The notes under the pieces were generated by a model. The model had not been told where the DNA came from and did no database searches. It worked only from the letters and a program-made list of their open reading frames with translations. The position numbers and the translations under genes are program-made. 57,500 bases of DNA, taken from NCBI GenBank assembly GCA_905221605.1, contig CAJNDS010002790.1, positions 62,501 through 120,000 on the forward strand, read 5' to 3'. Origin of the DNA: Symbiodinium natans. Its lineage: Eukaryota > Sar > Dinophyceae > Suessiales > Symbiodiniaceae. Position 1 is the stretch's first letter; each line of letters opens with the position of its first letter. Positions 20,701-31,200 of this stretch are shown in pieces.

Positions 20701-23700
20701 AGAAACCCCAGAAACCCTAAACCCCAGAAACTCCAATACTTTGGGCTGCTTCGGACACATGGACTAATACTCTGGAAAGTAACCAACCCCTTTTTGGAGA
20801 TTGACTTCTTGGTGGGTTCGGCAAACATGCAACAAATTGGCCACCCCCCAAAAAGGAAATCCTATTGATAGCCCCAGCTTAAAGTTTCAACAGTTGTGCC
20901 TAATACCTGCCAAAACCCAAACTGTAAGACCAACTCCCCAACCCCTCAGCGTATGGTGTAGGGTTTCGGGGTTCAGGGTTTAGGGTTTTGGGGTTTAGGG
21001 GGTAGGGTTGAGGGCGGCAACTTCCAGATGCGGCCAGGGTGCCAGGGTGATTTGGTAGCTGCAGGTCACCTTTCACGGTAGGGCGATATTCATGATTATC
21101 GGAACCGCCCCCGCCACCCCTGGCCCACCTCATTGGTCACAAAGGAGGGGTTTATGGTGTAGGGGTTTAGGGGATTCGGGTTTAGGGTTTGGGGTTTAGC
21201 GTTTGCGGTTGCAGGAATCCTCCCTAAGCAGGAGCTTGAACCTCCGAAGCCAAAGCCCACAGCCCCCTGCTGAAGACCTAAAGAATCGACTCTAAATGCT
21301 CAACGGTGTTTGGGTGTAGGGTTTGGGGTTTGGGGTTTAGGGTTTAGGCTTTAGGGTTTAGGGTAAATGGTTTAAGGTTTAGGGTTTAGGGTTCAGGGGG
21401 CAGGGATTCAGGGCTGCGGCATGTTTATGGTTTAGGGTTTAGGGTTTAGGTTTTAGGGGGGGAGGGGGGGGGGTTTTGTTGTTTTTGTTTTTTCCTCTCT
21501 CTCTCTCTCTCTCTCTTTTGGGGGGGGTACCGAGCACAACAAGAGGAGAAAGCACGGCCGTGACGTCCAAGAGTAAAGAGAGCCTGCGCCGAAACAGACC
21601 ATTCATGAAGAAGAAAAGAAGCCATCCTCATACGCTTCAACTTAGTGGCCCAAAACCCAAGGAAATAAAAGTTTAAACTTTCAGAATAAACTACCTTATA
21701 AGAAGCCCAAAAGTTGAAAAGTTGGGTTTTGAGCCAGTAAGTCAGAGCTAGGACCTCCACCATATATGACAGTAGTGATCTTTGTCACTTCGCGCCGCTT
21801 CCTGAATTTGGTCCTCTTCCACCCAATAAGGGAAAATATAATATATCCCAAAGGCCTACCTAGAAAAGCCCTAAACCCTAGACCCTAGACCCTAGACCCT
21901 AAACCCTAAACCCTAAACCCTAAACCCTTAACCCTAAACCCTAAACCCAAAACCCAACCTACAACTCCCCAGGGGCCTACCCAGAAAGAGTTGAAAGCCC
22001 AGCAATGACTCTGCCCAGGCTGCCTTTGCGCCTGGTGGCAAAGGCTTTCTGCTCGAGCGCGCCATGCCTAGCGTTCAGGGTTTAGGGTTTAGGGTTTAGG
22101 GTGTGTTACGTTCTGGGTTGCTCGCTAGGCTCCGGGGCCTCACCTTATTTTTTTTTTTATAACCGGCCCCTCTGCCCGGGTCGCTCGCAACATCGCGTGG
22201 CGGTAAGCCCACCCCAAGCCACCCGGCATATCTATTTTAGGGTTTAGTTCCTAAAGTCTTGTTTTCGCTTTTTCCAGCGGGGCATGCTGTGTCCCTGCGC
22301 ACGCTGTTTCTGCACCGTCCCGATCTGAGCCTCGCTGGGGCAAGGCTGCAAAGAGGTGAAGTTGTGGAAAACGCTGCCCCTAGGCTGTGAAAGGTCGGGG
22401 GGATAGCCCTTCATCATCAAAGTCGGGACGGGCTTGTTTGAAGGCGTTTGGCATCCCTCATCTGCCTTCACGGAAGGCGTCTGGCATGTATCTCACAGAT
22501 TGGTTTGGGTTACCGTAGGGGTACCGTTGCTCCCGGGCCAGAGTCACGATGTGCTTCTTTGAGGGCGTTTGGCATCCCTTGTCTGCGACCCTCGTTTGCC
22601 AGCACGGAAACCATCGACACAAAACAGTTTGGGTTACCGAAGGGGTAGCGCTGCCCCTCGACCGGGCCAGCGTCCCGATACGACTCTCCCTGGACCAAGA
22701 CTAGGCTGTGAGAAGGTCGTGGGGGTGGCCCATTGGTTTGGGTTACCGTAGGGGTACCGTTGCCCTTCGACGTTTGGCATCCCTTGCCAGCACGGAAACC
22801 ATCGACGCAAAGCAGGTGGGGTTAGCGCTGCCCCTCGATCGGGCCAGCGTCCCGATACGACTCTCCCTTGATCAAGACTAGGCTGTGAAAAGGTCGTGGG
22901 GGTGGCTGATTGGTTTGGGTTAGCGAAGGGGTAGCGCTGCCCCTCGATCGGGCCAGCGTCCCGACACGACTCTCCCTTGACCAAGACTAGGCTGTGAAAA
23001 GGTCGTGGGGGTGGCTGATTGGTTTGGGTTTCCGAAGGGGTAGACCGGGCCAGCGTCCCGATACGACTCTCGCCTCCCATGCCTCTGGAGGTTACTGCAA
23101 GCCTTTGTGTGGGCCTGCTAGGGCTTCCGGGAAACTCCCAGAACCAGCGATTTCAGTACTAAAGATTCGCATTTTCATTGTGGGTCCAGGCCAATCCTGG
23201 GTCCCCCTCATTGGGGGGCTTGGAGAAGCTTTGTTGTGAACACAAAAGGATTGGAGAGCCCAAAAAGTTCAAAAATCTGGCCTGGGAGAAGCATAGAAAG
23301 GCTCAGAAAATAGCCTGGAATAAGCTCAAAGAAAAACTCAGAAATGGTCCGGGAGGAGCCAAAAAACCCAGAAATGGTTCGGAAGGAGCCCAGAAAAGGC
23401 TCAGGAATGGTCTCAGGAGGAGCCCAAAAAGGCTCAAAAATGGTCTGGGAAGCCTAAAAGGCTCGAAACGGTCGGGGAGAAGCAAGCCAAGAAATGGTTT
23501 GAAAAAGGCTCAGAGGGCGGTCTGAGCCCGGCAACGGTCCTTGAGGGGGGCCCGGGTTGCACCAGCAAGTCCTTGGTGGGGGCCAGGTTGCACGAGAAAC
23601 GGGGGGGGGCAGGTTGCACCAGCAACGGTCCTTGGGGGGGGCCAGGTTGCACCAGCAAAAGGTCTTGGGTTTAGGGTCTTTACCTTTGACACTCAAAGGC

Positions 23701-26700
23701 TCGACCGCCTTGACGGCCAGTGTGGGCCTTACCTTGCCTTGGAGCGTCCAGCAGCCCCAGCTTTACCTGGGCTGCACGTTCAGTGCTCTCAGGTCGCTCG
23801 CGAAGCTCGGACGGCTTCGGGCTCTCAAGTGTTGGTAGCGAGCCCTCAGCAAAGACTTTAGGGTTTAGGGTTTAGGGTTTAGGGTTTAGGGTTTAGGGTT
23901 CGTGCACAGCTAGGACATCTCGGCATAATTGGGCTTGGGTTTGTGGCAAGCTACATGGCAGGGTGCCAAGGGTGTAGGGTTGGTACTCAGGACACTAAAT
24001 CAAATACGCTAAAGCCTCGACCCTAAACCCTAAACCCTAAACCCTCGAAAACCTCAACCCTAAACCCTCTAAAACCTCAACCCTGAACCCTAAAACTGAT
24101 AAGCCCCAACCCGCATGACTCGGCCTTAAACTCTGGGTTGAGCCCTCGAACCCCTTAGTGCCCTTCTGCGCAGGAGACCCGAAGCCCACCCCAAGTTGAA
24201 AGTTCTCTCAACTTATCCCTAAACCCTAAACCCTAAACCCTAAACCCTAAACCCCAGACCCTAAACCCTGGGACCCTTAAGCCATAAACTCCCAACTCCC
24301 TACGCACCCGAGGATGCCCAGGAGCCACATAATCTAAGAGGGTTTGGTGATTACTGGGGTTTAGGATTGAGTTTTCATGGCTTTTACAAGGATTCTATAG
24401 GGAACTTGGCTACACTCAGAAGGGTAGCTATGAAGAAAGGTTTTGCTGCCATGTTCAAAAACAACCAATAAAACCAAAAAGGCTAAGGACCATAGAGGGA
24501 ATTTGAGGGAATATAAGCATGGTTCATGGCTCCCTGGATTTAATGGGGCTTGTGCTTTTGCGGGAACATCCGAAGAAAGTGGGACAAGGGTACTGGTGAC
24601 AAGTGGGCATCTAAGCACCAGCACATCGGTACCATCGAAGCTTATGCCATCATTTGCTCTGTGGCTCTTGTCAGTGAAGCCCTACACTTTTGAATGGGAA
24701 GTTTTATGGATTAGGGTCTTTTCGGGGGGTTTGCAGTTTGAGGGCTGCCGATGATGACTTAGAGAACTACCCAGACGCTAAAGCACACCTACGTCAAGGA
24801 AGACAAAGAGCTTCCCCCTGCTCTTAGAACCTTAATAAAAATACTATTTTTGATATCCTCTTGGGTTTTACATGAGCAAAAATAAGAAAAACTCCCAAGG
24901 GGGATATAGCGTGGACTAGGGCTATTCATCTATTCCTATTCTGCCCGCCCCTGCACGCGGTCTACGTCAGTCCTTGTAGGGCACCAGTTGCAGGCACCCC
25001 AGCTCAACTCTACAGCCGACATCGTGCACAAAAAGCCATGAACTTTAGGGTTCAGGGGTTTAGGGTTTAGGGTTTAATTAGGGTTTAGGGTTTAGGGTTC
25101 AGGGTTTAGGGTTTAGGGTTTAGGGCAGGGGGACCCTGCCTAAAACCAAAACCTCGACACTAAACTCCAAACCCTAACCATAACTGCGACTTCATGTACC
25201 TTTAGCATAGCTGAAGTCCCAACCTCCCAAGTCCTAGCCTCCCAAACCCGGCATCCCACAACCCCAAGACCTCCAATCCCTAAGCCCCCAAACGCAAAAA
25301 TCCCGAAACCCCGAACCCCTAAACCCCCAAACCCTAAACCCCGAAACCCTAAACCCCTAAACCCTAAAACTCCTAAGTCCTACCCCTAAACCCCAGACAC
25401 CTCAAGCCCTGAACCCCAAGCAGAACCTCGAACCGCCAGGGCCAGCCCAGATTTCACCAGCGGATGTTCCCACCTCGGTGGCGTGGCTTGCAGGGGAGAT
25501 CCGAAGCGTTGAGAGATCTAGGGTTTAGGGTTTAGAGGGTAGAGGTTTTAGGGTTTAGATGGGTTTAGGGTTTAGAGGGCAGAGGGTTTAGTGTTTAGAG
25601 TTAAGGGTTTGGAGCGGTTTTTACAGGATATTTGGGGGACTTGATAGGGGTTTATAGGGCTTGTTGCAGGTTTTGAGGAGTGTTTAGTTATGGGGGGTGT
25701 TTGTAATTTGTAGGGCTTTACAGTGCACAGGGTTTACAGGGTGAATAGGCTTTGACGCGTTTGCAGGGTTTCCCCAGACAACACTGACTGTGGGGCTTCC
25801 TGGGAAACCTTCTGGCATGTAAAAAATCTCTAAGTGGGTAAATATGGAAAACAAGCCTGAACGTATTTCTCCTTGCAATGTTCTTGAATGGTTTTCGATT
25901 ACTCGAATGATTGAAGTCTCACGTCTGGAAGGAAACCCTAAACCCTAAACCCTAAACCCTAAACCCTAAACCGTGTTTTCATGTCGGGACAGCTAGTTAG
26001 CAATCCTTTGGCAGCTGTTTAAGTAGCATGCATAACCCACATAACTAGTGAGAGCACCCAGAGCTTCTCTAAGTAGGGTTTAGGGTTTAGGGGTTAGGGT
26101 TTAGGGTTTAGGGTTTAGGGTTTAGGGTTTAGGGTTTAGGGTTTAGGGTTTAGGGTTTTGTCAGCTTTGAGTGCGGCTACGAAACCCCAGTTGGGGTCGT
26201 TTATCGCACGACTTGTAAGTCACAACCTACTAACTGCTTTGGGGTTTGGGGCGCCCTAAACCCTAAACCCTAGACCCTAAGCCCTAAGCCCTAAACCCTA
26301 AACCCTAAACCCTAAACCCTGAAAGAAGCAATTTCACTCGTCAGGTCAGTGGAGCGGCGTTGCGCCCCTGGCTTCGTCATGCCGCTGTAGCCTCGTGAAA
26401 TTTGGCTGGGGTTCTGGGCTCAGGGGTTTATGGGTTTAGGGGTTTTCGGGCTTAAGGGCTTGAATTGGGATGTTCCCCTTTATACTAGCAGTCCTTGATG
26501 GAAGCAGGTTCCTAAAAAACCTGGTTGCTTCGTGAACTTTTGGACAGGTTTGATTTTTTTGGGGTACGACCATGTTACTCTATCCATGCCGAAAACACCG
26601 GTATTTACAGCGTTTGTCTCCTCTACACGAAAATGCTGCGCCAGGACGTTTGAAGTTGCTGTAACAAGACGCACTGTCGCAAGGCTTATGCGAACGAGAA

Positions 26701-27236
26701 GCAGCAAAAAAAAAAAAAACATGCCAAAACTGACCCATGTCGTAAAACATCGTAAAAACGATTGTTTTATGTGCTTGTTTGCCGCCATTGCGTCCTTTCA
26801 CAAGAACGCCCGAACTGAAAGGAGTGATGTGTACTTCTGTGTGACATATTTGAGATTTTTGTAGGTTCACAAGATAAAAGATCAAAAACCATCGGCTTTT
26901 TACAGTGTTTCTTGCTGTGGGACATCCTAACCTAATTCTCGCGTTCCTGAAAAATGTACATGCAGACTGTGCTTGAGCGGCTAAAACCCACGTGAAAACA
27001 GCGTCCGAACCTCCAAGTCACCAGGTTTTTCAGGTACCTGTGACCCCCTTAATGGGGATTATAGTACTCCTTATTATTTCCCCTACTAAGGACGGTGAGT
27101 ATAAGGGGGAACGTCCCAAGATTAAAGGCTTCGGGGTCTAGGAGCTTAAGGGTTTAGGCTTCAAGAGTTTGCCCCTCGAGGAGCGCTTGCACCCCCCGGT
27201 ACGTCGCGATAGGGCACGCGAGGTAGCCTCTCCGCC
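17675..27236 (-). CDS. Exon series of an unrecognised protein
   Basis: Proposed exons, 5' to 3': 27173-27236, 26338-26384, 25458-25517, 24966-25009, 23733-23844, 22010-22067, 19997-20054, 19511-19566, 18611-18664, 17675-17762. Phase agrees across the first five joins as far as 23844, and from 20054 to 17762; the joins around 22067 are unresolved. Readings include GYLACPIATYRGVQALLE, GMTKPGAQRRSTDL, ESPKPSELRERPESTERAAQ, HQRLSALVGGNIMHPILE, DLFQRLTPGAEAPWQQLA and KPEIRKGGLFNSPSSAPLQA. The LVGGNIMHP segment faintly recalls the C-terminal GN motif of C5-cytosine methyltransferases, but without the catalytic motifs I do not assign that. No start or stop is secured. Confidence 0.55.
18075..18165 (+). 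repeat. H-family dispersed repeat
   Basis: GGGAGTAGTGGGGAGTATT then GGGGAACCTTGGGTT; the same block occurs at 31048-31140 and, more diverged, at 56530-56650. Confidence 0.7.
18361..18608 (+). repeat. Degenerate TTTAGGG array
   Basis: About 35 heptamers with TCTAGGG, TTTTGG and GCTTAGGG variants. It lies on the donor side of exon 18611, the reverse of the usual polarity. Confidence 0.93.
18611..18664 (-). CDS. Exon: DLFQRLTPGAEAPWQQLA
   Basis: Eighteen codons, phase 0 at both ends, acceptor ATCAG|G, donor GCG|GTCACC. Flanking arrays are inverted relative to most exons (TTTAGGG low, CCCTAAA high), so bracket polarity is a tendency rather than a rule. Confidence 0.65.
19511..19566 (-). CDS. 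Exon: HQRLSALVGGNIMHPILE
   Basis: Acceptor TGAAG|GG, GA donor GAG|GACCAAGG, phase matches both neighbours. High GC3. Confidence 0.65.
19598..19805 (+). mobile_element. E-family repeat split by a telomere array
   Basis: GCTACATATAGTCCCTTACT...GTGGGCC is interrupted at about 19630-19692 by TTTAGGG repeats and resumes with GCTTAAACGGGGAAC. The 43735 copy reads continuously GTATGGGCCGCTAAACGGGG. The right end AAGGTAAGGGACCATGTTAA is intact. Confidence 0.65.
19866..19978 (+). repeat. Telomere-type array, CCCTAAA
   Basis: About 16 near-perfect heptamers on the donor side of exon 19997-20054. Confidence 0.97.
19997..20054 (-). CDS. Exon: VAEAEDGNASIELPPGASE
   Basis: Acceptor CACAG|G, donor GAGG|GTGGCC. 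Bracketed by CCCTAAA and TTTAGGG in the usual order. Confidence 0.68.
20189..20289. mobile_element. A-family inverted-repeat element, 101 bp
   Basis: Terminal inverted repeats TTGGGATGTTCCCC and GGGGAACATCCCAA. No coding capacity. Confidence 0.85.
20300..21640. other. Intron or spacer rich in degenerate telomere words
   Basis: AAACCCCAGAAACCCC words, short TTTAGGG runs, (CT)n at 21497-21515 and a G-run at 21462. No exon met my criteria; the minus frame 20900-21133 is low-complexity. Confidence 0.5.
21641..21741. mobile_element. B-family element, 101 bp, uninterrupted copy
   Basis: Ends CTTAGTGGC and GCCAGTAAG, inside TCAA/TCAG flanks. Inner sequence includes AACTTTCAGAATAAACTACC, the undisturbed form of the site that is broken in the 37337 copy. 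Confidence 0.9.
22010..22067 (-). CDS. Exon: HGALEQKAFATRRKGSLGR
   Basis: Acceptor GCTAG|G, donor AGA|GTCATT. A second open frame (MARSSRKPLPPGAK...) fits the phase of the upstream exon better, so frame is uncertain although the exon itself is likely. Confidence 0.5.
22240..23090 (+). repeat. Degenerate tandem repeat, about 97-177 bp spacing
   Basis: GGGCCAGCGTCCCGA starts at 22664, 22841, 22950 and 23047, with CGACTCTCCCTTGA and GGCTGTGAAAAGGTCGTGGG between. Earlier units (22430-22620) share GGCGTTTGGCATCCCT. The 148-aa minus frame is made of repeat units. Confidence 0.88.
23255..23530 (+). repeat. Imperfect 30-35 bp tandem repeat
   Basis: Units of CTCAGAAATGGTCCGGGAGG and variants with AAAAAGGCTC. 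Lys/Arg/Gly-rich open frame on + is a repeat artefact. Confidence 0.8.
23540..23662 (+). repeat. Four copies of a 35-40 bp G-rich unit
   Basis: GGTTGCACCAGCAACGGTCC followed by TTGGGGGGGGCCA, repeated with small changes; strong G-runs on +. Confidence 0.88.
23733..23844 (-). CDS. Exon: ESPKPSELRERPESTERAAQ
   Basis: Reads GSLPTLESPKPSELRERPES then TERAAQVKLGLLDAPRQ. Acceptor CTGAG|G and a consensus donor CAAG|GTAAGG. Charged and probably disordered. Confidence 0.72.
24830..24900 (+). repeat. I-family dispersed repeat
   Basis: TTAGAACCTTAATAAAAATA and ATATCCTCTTGGGTTTTA, shared with 51533-51590. Confidence 0.65.
24966..25009 (-). CDS. Exon: LSWGACNWCPTRTD
   Basis: Acceptor TGTAG|AG, donor GAC|GTAGAC, phase fits both neighbours. 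Another frame (VELGCLQLVPYK) is also open. Confidence 0.5.
25458..25517 (-). CDS. Exon: LSTLRISPASHATEVGTSA
   Basis: Acceptor CCTAG, donor CTG|GTGAAA; phase 1 at both ends. The high-side acceptor sits in a telomere-like word. Confidence 0.62.
26338..26384 (-). CDS. Exon: GMTKPGAQRRSTDLT
   Basis: Acceptor CTACAG, donor ACGA|GTGAAA; phase agrees with the exons at 27173 and 25517. Confidence 0.55.
26465..27119. mobile_element. A-family element, long copy (655 bp)
   Basis: Bounded by TTGGGATGTTCCCC and its inverse GGGGGAACGTCCCAA. The interior is AT-richer, with sub-palindromes (AGGTTCC...ACCTGGTT near 26505, ACCAGGTTTTTCAGGTACCT near 27020). Open frames of about 100 aa on both strands overlap and show no domain; a diverged transposase cannot be excluded. 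Confidence 0.65.
27173..27236 (-). CDS. Exon: RRGYLACPIATYRGVQALLE
   Basis: Acceptor CACAG|GG, GC donor GGG|GCAAAC. Clear coding frame. It may be among the first exons of this gene; no start codon was secured. Confidence 0.62.
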
Positions 27237-27279
27237 CTGTGCCCAAACTACACTCAGTAAAAAACTCCTTCTCTAAGAT

Positions 27280-27530
27280 GTGGTCCCTTTTGGGGTCCTT
27301 ACTGCAAGGCGGCCCCTATTATTTAGGGTAACGCCTCCCTTCCACCGCGCCCATGCAGCCAGAACCCTCAAATCTCCCGATCTCACTGGAGACGCTCTCA
27401 GCCCTAGGCGCCTGAAACCTACGATTAAACACTATAAGCTCCGCAAAGCCGAGATTTTCACTATCGTCCGTAATCCTAAGCCCCGAAGCCTGCACCCTAA
27501 ACCCTACCAACCCTACAATGTCACGAGCCC
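27280..27530. other. Undecided open region
   Basis: Open on + (139 aa to 27699) and on minus (27319-27510). Neither frame has the codon bias or splice sites seen in the exons, and the + frame runs through an inverted-repeat element. Confidence 0.3.
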
Positions 27531-27536
27531 TAGAAA

Positions 27537-27609
27537 TTGGGATGTTCCCCCCTTATACGAACAGTCTTTCATCGGGACTATAGTTTGTCAAGAAGAGGGA
27601 ACATCCCAA
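27537..27609. mobile_element. A-family element, short copy (73 bp)
   Basis: TTGGGATGTTCCCC ... GGGAACATCCCAA. Confidence 0.8.
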
Positions 27610-28133
27610 CCTATAAGCCCTAAAAGACCTCTAAAACACGTGCAGAGATCTATATCCAGCCAAGCCCTACACACCCACGATTCTCAGGGTTCCTGCTAAG
27701 GAGCTTCATGTAAGCCCTTAACCCTAGACCCTAGACCCTGAACCCTAAACCCAAAACCCCTAACCCTAAGCCCTAAACTACCATGATGCAACCACTCTGC
27801 TCTATTAGCGGCTCTTGCAACACCCCCCCATTTGTGAGTGAAGCTCCGGTCTCCTGGGAAGCCCCTAAACCCAACGAGCACCCCCAGCTACGCGCAAGAA
27901 GCCCAGAGAAACAAAAAAGAAACACTTAAAGCGCTAAACCCGAATTACACCCTGAACCCCAAACCCCAAACACCTTAAACCCGAAACCCGAAACCCGCAG
28001 CCCCCCAACCCCAAAACCCCAACCCCTAAATCCCCAACCCCTAAACCCTAAACCCCAAACACCCTAAACCCTGAACTCTAAACCCTAAACCCTAAACCCT
28101 AAACCCTAAACCCTAAACCCTAAACCCTAAACC

Positions 28134-28211
28134 CTAGAGAGGCCTGTGAAGCATCCTCAGGGCTGCATCCTGCTGCGTCTCGGCCTTGCTCGTGGCCAAG
28201 GCACCCTCATC
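28134..28211 (-). CDS. dsRBD 3 C-terminal helix; possible last exon
   Basis: Reads DEGALATSKAETQQDAALRM then LHRPL and TAG. Joined in phase 0 to 29327-29392. The domain ends where a stop is reached, and the stop codon lies where the telomere array begins. A GC donor at 28144 would avoid the stop. Confidence 0.68.
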   Translation of the reverse strand, partial: DEGALATSKAETQQDAALRMLHRPL

Positions 28212-31200
28212 CTGGCTGCAGGTTTAGAGTTTAGGGTTTAGGGTTTAGGGTTTAGGGCTTAGGGTTTAGGGTTTAGGGTTTAGGGTTTAAGGTTTAGGGT
28301 TTAGGGTTTAGGGTTTAGAGTTTATGGGTCCCAGAGGGGGTTTGGGGGTTTGGGGGTTTGGGGGTTTGGGGTTCGGGGGTTTAGGGTTTAGGGGGTTTGG
28401 GGTTCAGGGGTTTATATAGGGTTTAAGGGGGTTTTGGGTTTGGGTTTGGGGGTTTAGGGATTTAGGGAAATGGGGTTTCGGGGGTTTTGGGGTTTCGGTT
28501 TGAGGGGTTTAGGGGTCCAGCGTGTGGGGGTCAGGGTTTAGTGTTCAAGGCTCGGGCTAGGGGTTCTAGAGAGAGTTTGGGGTTTAGGGTTTAGGGTTTA
28601 GGGTTTAGGGTTTAGGTGTAGGGTTTTGGGCGTGGGGTTTCGGGATCAGGGGCTTCCTCCCAAAGCAGGGACCCTGACTTACAACAGCCCACACAGCCGC
28701 CCGACCCCTCCCCCGCCGTTTAGTGTTGTTTATGTACCCTTAAACCCTACAGTCCCTAAATCCTAAACCCTAAACATCTAAACCCTACAGACCCTAAATC
28801 CCTAAACCGTAGACCCTATCGAGTTGTTTGGGTAGCTGCTTGAACGTGTGAAGCCAGAAAGCCGATAGCGCAAATCCCCGAAGAGCGGTTTAGGGTTTAG
28901 GTTTCAGGTTTAGGGTTTAGGTTGCCTGAGACGCCTTCTAATACTCCGTCAACCCGAGTGTGTAAGATTTGAGCTAGGGTCGGTGACTGCCATCCCAAAA
29001 CCCTATCTGGAGGATCAAGCCTAAGCCCTCAAACCCCTCAATGCCCTCAATATCCTTAATACCCCCAAACCCTAATTTAATGCCCTCAACACCCTCAAAC
29101 CCTAAATACCCTCAAACCCTAAATACCCTCCATACCCTCAATACTAAATACCCTCAAGCCATAGATACCCTCAGGCCCTAAATACCCTCAAAAACCTGAA
29201 CCCTAAACGGCCCTAAACCCTAAACCCTAACCCTAAACCCTAAACCCTAAACCCTAAACCCTAAACCCTAAACCCTAAACCCTAAGCCCTAAGCCCTAAG
29301 CCCTAAGCCCTAAGCCCTAAGCCCACCTGGAAGTCCAACTCAGGGAGGGAGACGACCCCTCGGTACCAGGTCTGGCCATTGGTGGCCTCCAGCTTTAGAG
29401 GCTTCGGGGTTTAGGGTTTAGGGCTAGGGTTTAGGTTTAGGGTTTAGGGTTTAGGGTTTAGGGTTTAGGGTTTAGGGTTTAGGGTTTAGGGTTTAGGGTT
29501 TAGGGTTTAGGGTTTAGGGTTTCGGTTTTTATTCCGGGTCTTAAGCACGAAAAGCCCTAAATTCAGGGTCTGGAACCCCAAGCCCTAGACCCTAAATCAG
29601 GGTCTTTCCCAACCTCGACATCCTAACACCCCGGGTCGTAAACTCTAAGCACGAAACCCTACACCCCGGGATTTCGAGCCTGCACGATCGGAACTACAGC
29701 CCCTTCGGAAGACCGTTTGCCCTGTAAGCCCTCAACCCTAAACCCTAAACCCGAAACCCTAAACCCCGTTCTAGAGCTCCAGAGTGCGAAGCCAGGGTGT
29801 ATCTGGAGCTTTTGGGGGATTGAGGGCCCTTTAACTTATCTAGACCCAACCTAGGGTACCCTAAACCATAAACCCTAAACCCTAAACCTAATCCTTTTTG
29901 GTTTGGAGGGCTCCTACGGGAGCCATGAACCCTAAACCCTGTAGGGGAACGGGGCCTACTCTGGGTCCTAGATATTATATCGCTGAATCGCTCATCCTAG
30001 TATCAAGCCGAACCTCCATGCATGGTTGGGTTAGGGTTAGGGAGGGCTTAGGCCCTTGCAAAACATCCGCACGCAGATTTCAGCCGTCCTGGACGACAGA
30101 AGCCTGCGCTTGTGGTTGCGCCAGGCCCCGCCGGCGCGCGACGTCATTGAGCAGGGTCCTGCGGAACTTACACAGGGCCTTACGAGCTACTGAAAATTCG
30201 AAGCAGTTTCGGGTTTAGGGCTTAGGGGTTCCCCAAAGAAAAGCACCCCGACCTTTCGGAACCAGCAACTTAAGGAAGACCCCTAAAGAGTTTAGGGTTT
30301 AGGGTTTAGGGTTTAGGGTTTAGGGTTTAGGGTTTAGGGTTTAGGGTTTAGGGTTTAGGGTTTAGGGTTTAGGGTATCAGAGAGGGCGCGCCGCCTGCGC
30401 TAACCCGAAGCCCTAAACCCTAGTACAGGTGTCTTGGGAGAGAGGGGCCACGCCCTAAACCCCTAGACGCGCAAAAAAAACAAGCTCCCCCCGAAACCCC
30501 AAACCCTAAACCCTAAACCCCAAACCCTAAACCCTAAACCCTAAACCCCAAACCCTAAACCCCAAACCCTAAAGCCGCATTCCGAGCTGCCTGGGGTTGA
30601 GGCCAAGCCATGAGTCGGTGGCAAACTTTTGCGGCAGCTGTGGGTGTCCGCAGACCAGCATGCCGCGGCTATGGTTCCTTGGTACTTGTTTTGGCTTAGG
30701 GTTTACAGTTCATAGGGTTTCGGTTTAGATTCTGTTTTTTCGTGCTTAGCGCTTTTAGAATGGGCTTATAGGGCTAGGGCACGGTTTGGGAAGGGGGCTG
30801 AAAGGGGCTTTAGAGACTCTGGGGCTTCCTGCAAGGGCCCGGGGAAATGGGGAAAAACAAATTCTAAAGCCCGGATCCACTTAGGGCCAACTGGCGGTGC
30901 TTACAACCTGCGTACTAAACTCCCCGAGCCCTGAGGTCTCTAAACCCTAAAGCCTAAAGACTAAACCCTAAACCCTAAACCCTAAACCCTAAACCCTCTT
31001 GCAGAGTTCATCTCTGGGTTTGGGGGGTAGATCCCTATACAGAACCTTGGGAAAGCTTATGGAGCCTTAGGGAGTAGTGGGGAGTATTAGGGAACCTTGG
31101 GTTACAATAATCCCTTGAACACCCCTCCCTTAAGAACCGTAAACCCTAAACCCTAAACCCTAAACCCTAAACCCAATAATCCCCCTAAACCCCCTCCCTC

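Noticed and set aside
22634-23080. 148-aa open frame on minus
   Set aside because: Built from tandem repeat units; no splice or codon evidence.
26480-26885. Overlapping frames of about 100 aa as a transposase
   Set aside because: Three mutually overlapping frames on both strands, no DDE motif seen.
28810-28892. Exon reading ALSAFWLHTFKQLPKQL
   Set aside because: No upstream AG acceptor in reach, and it would interrupt the phase-0 join that completes dsRBD 3.
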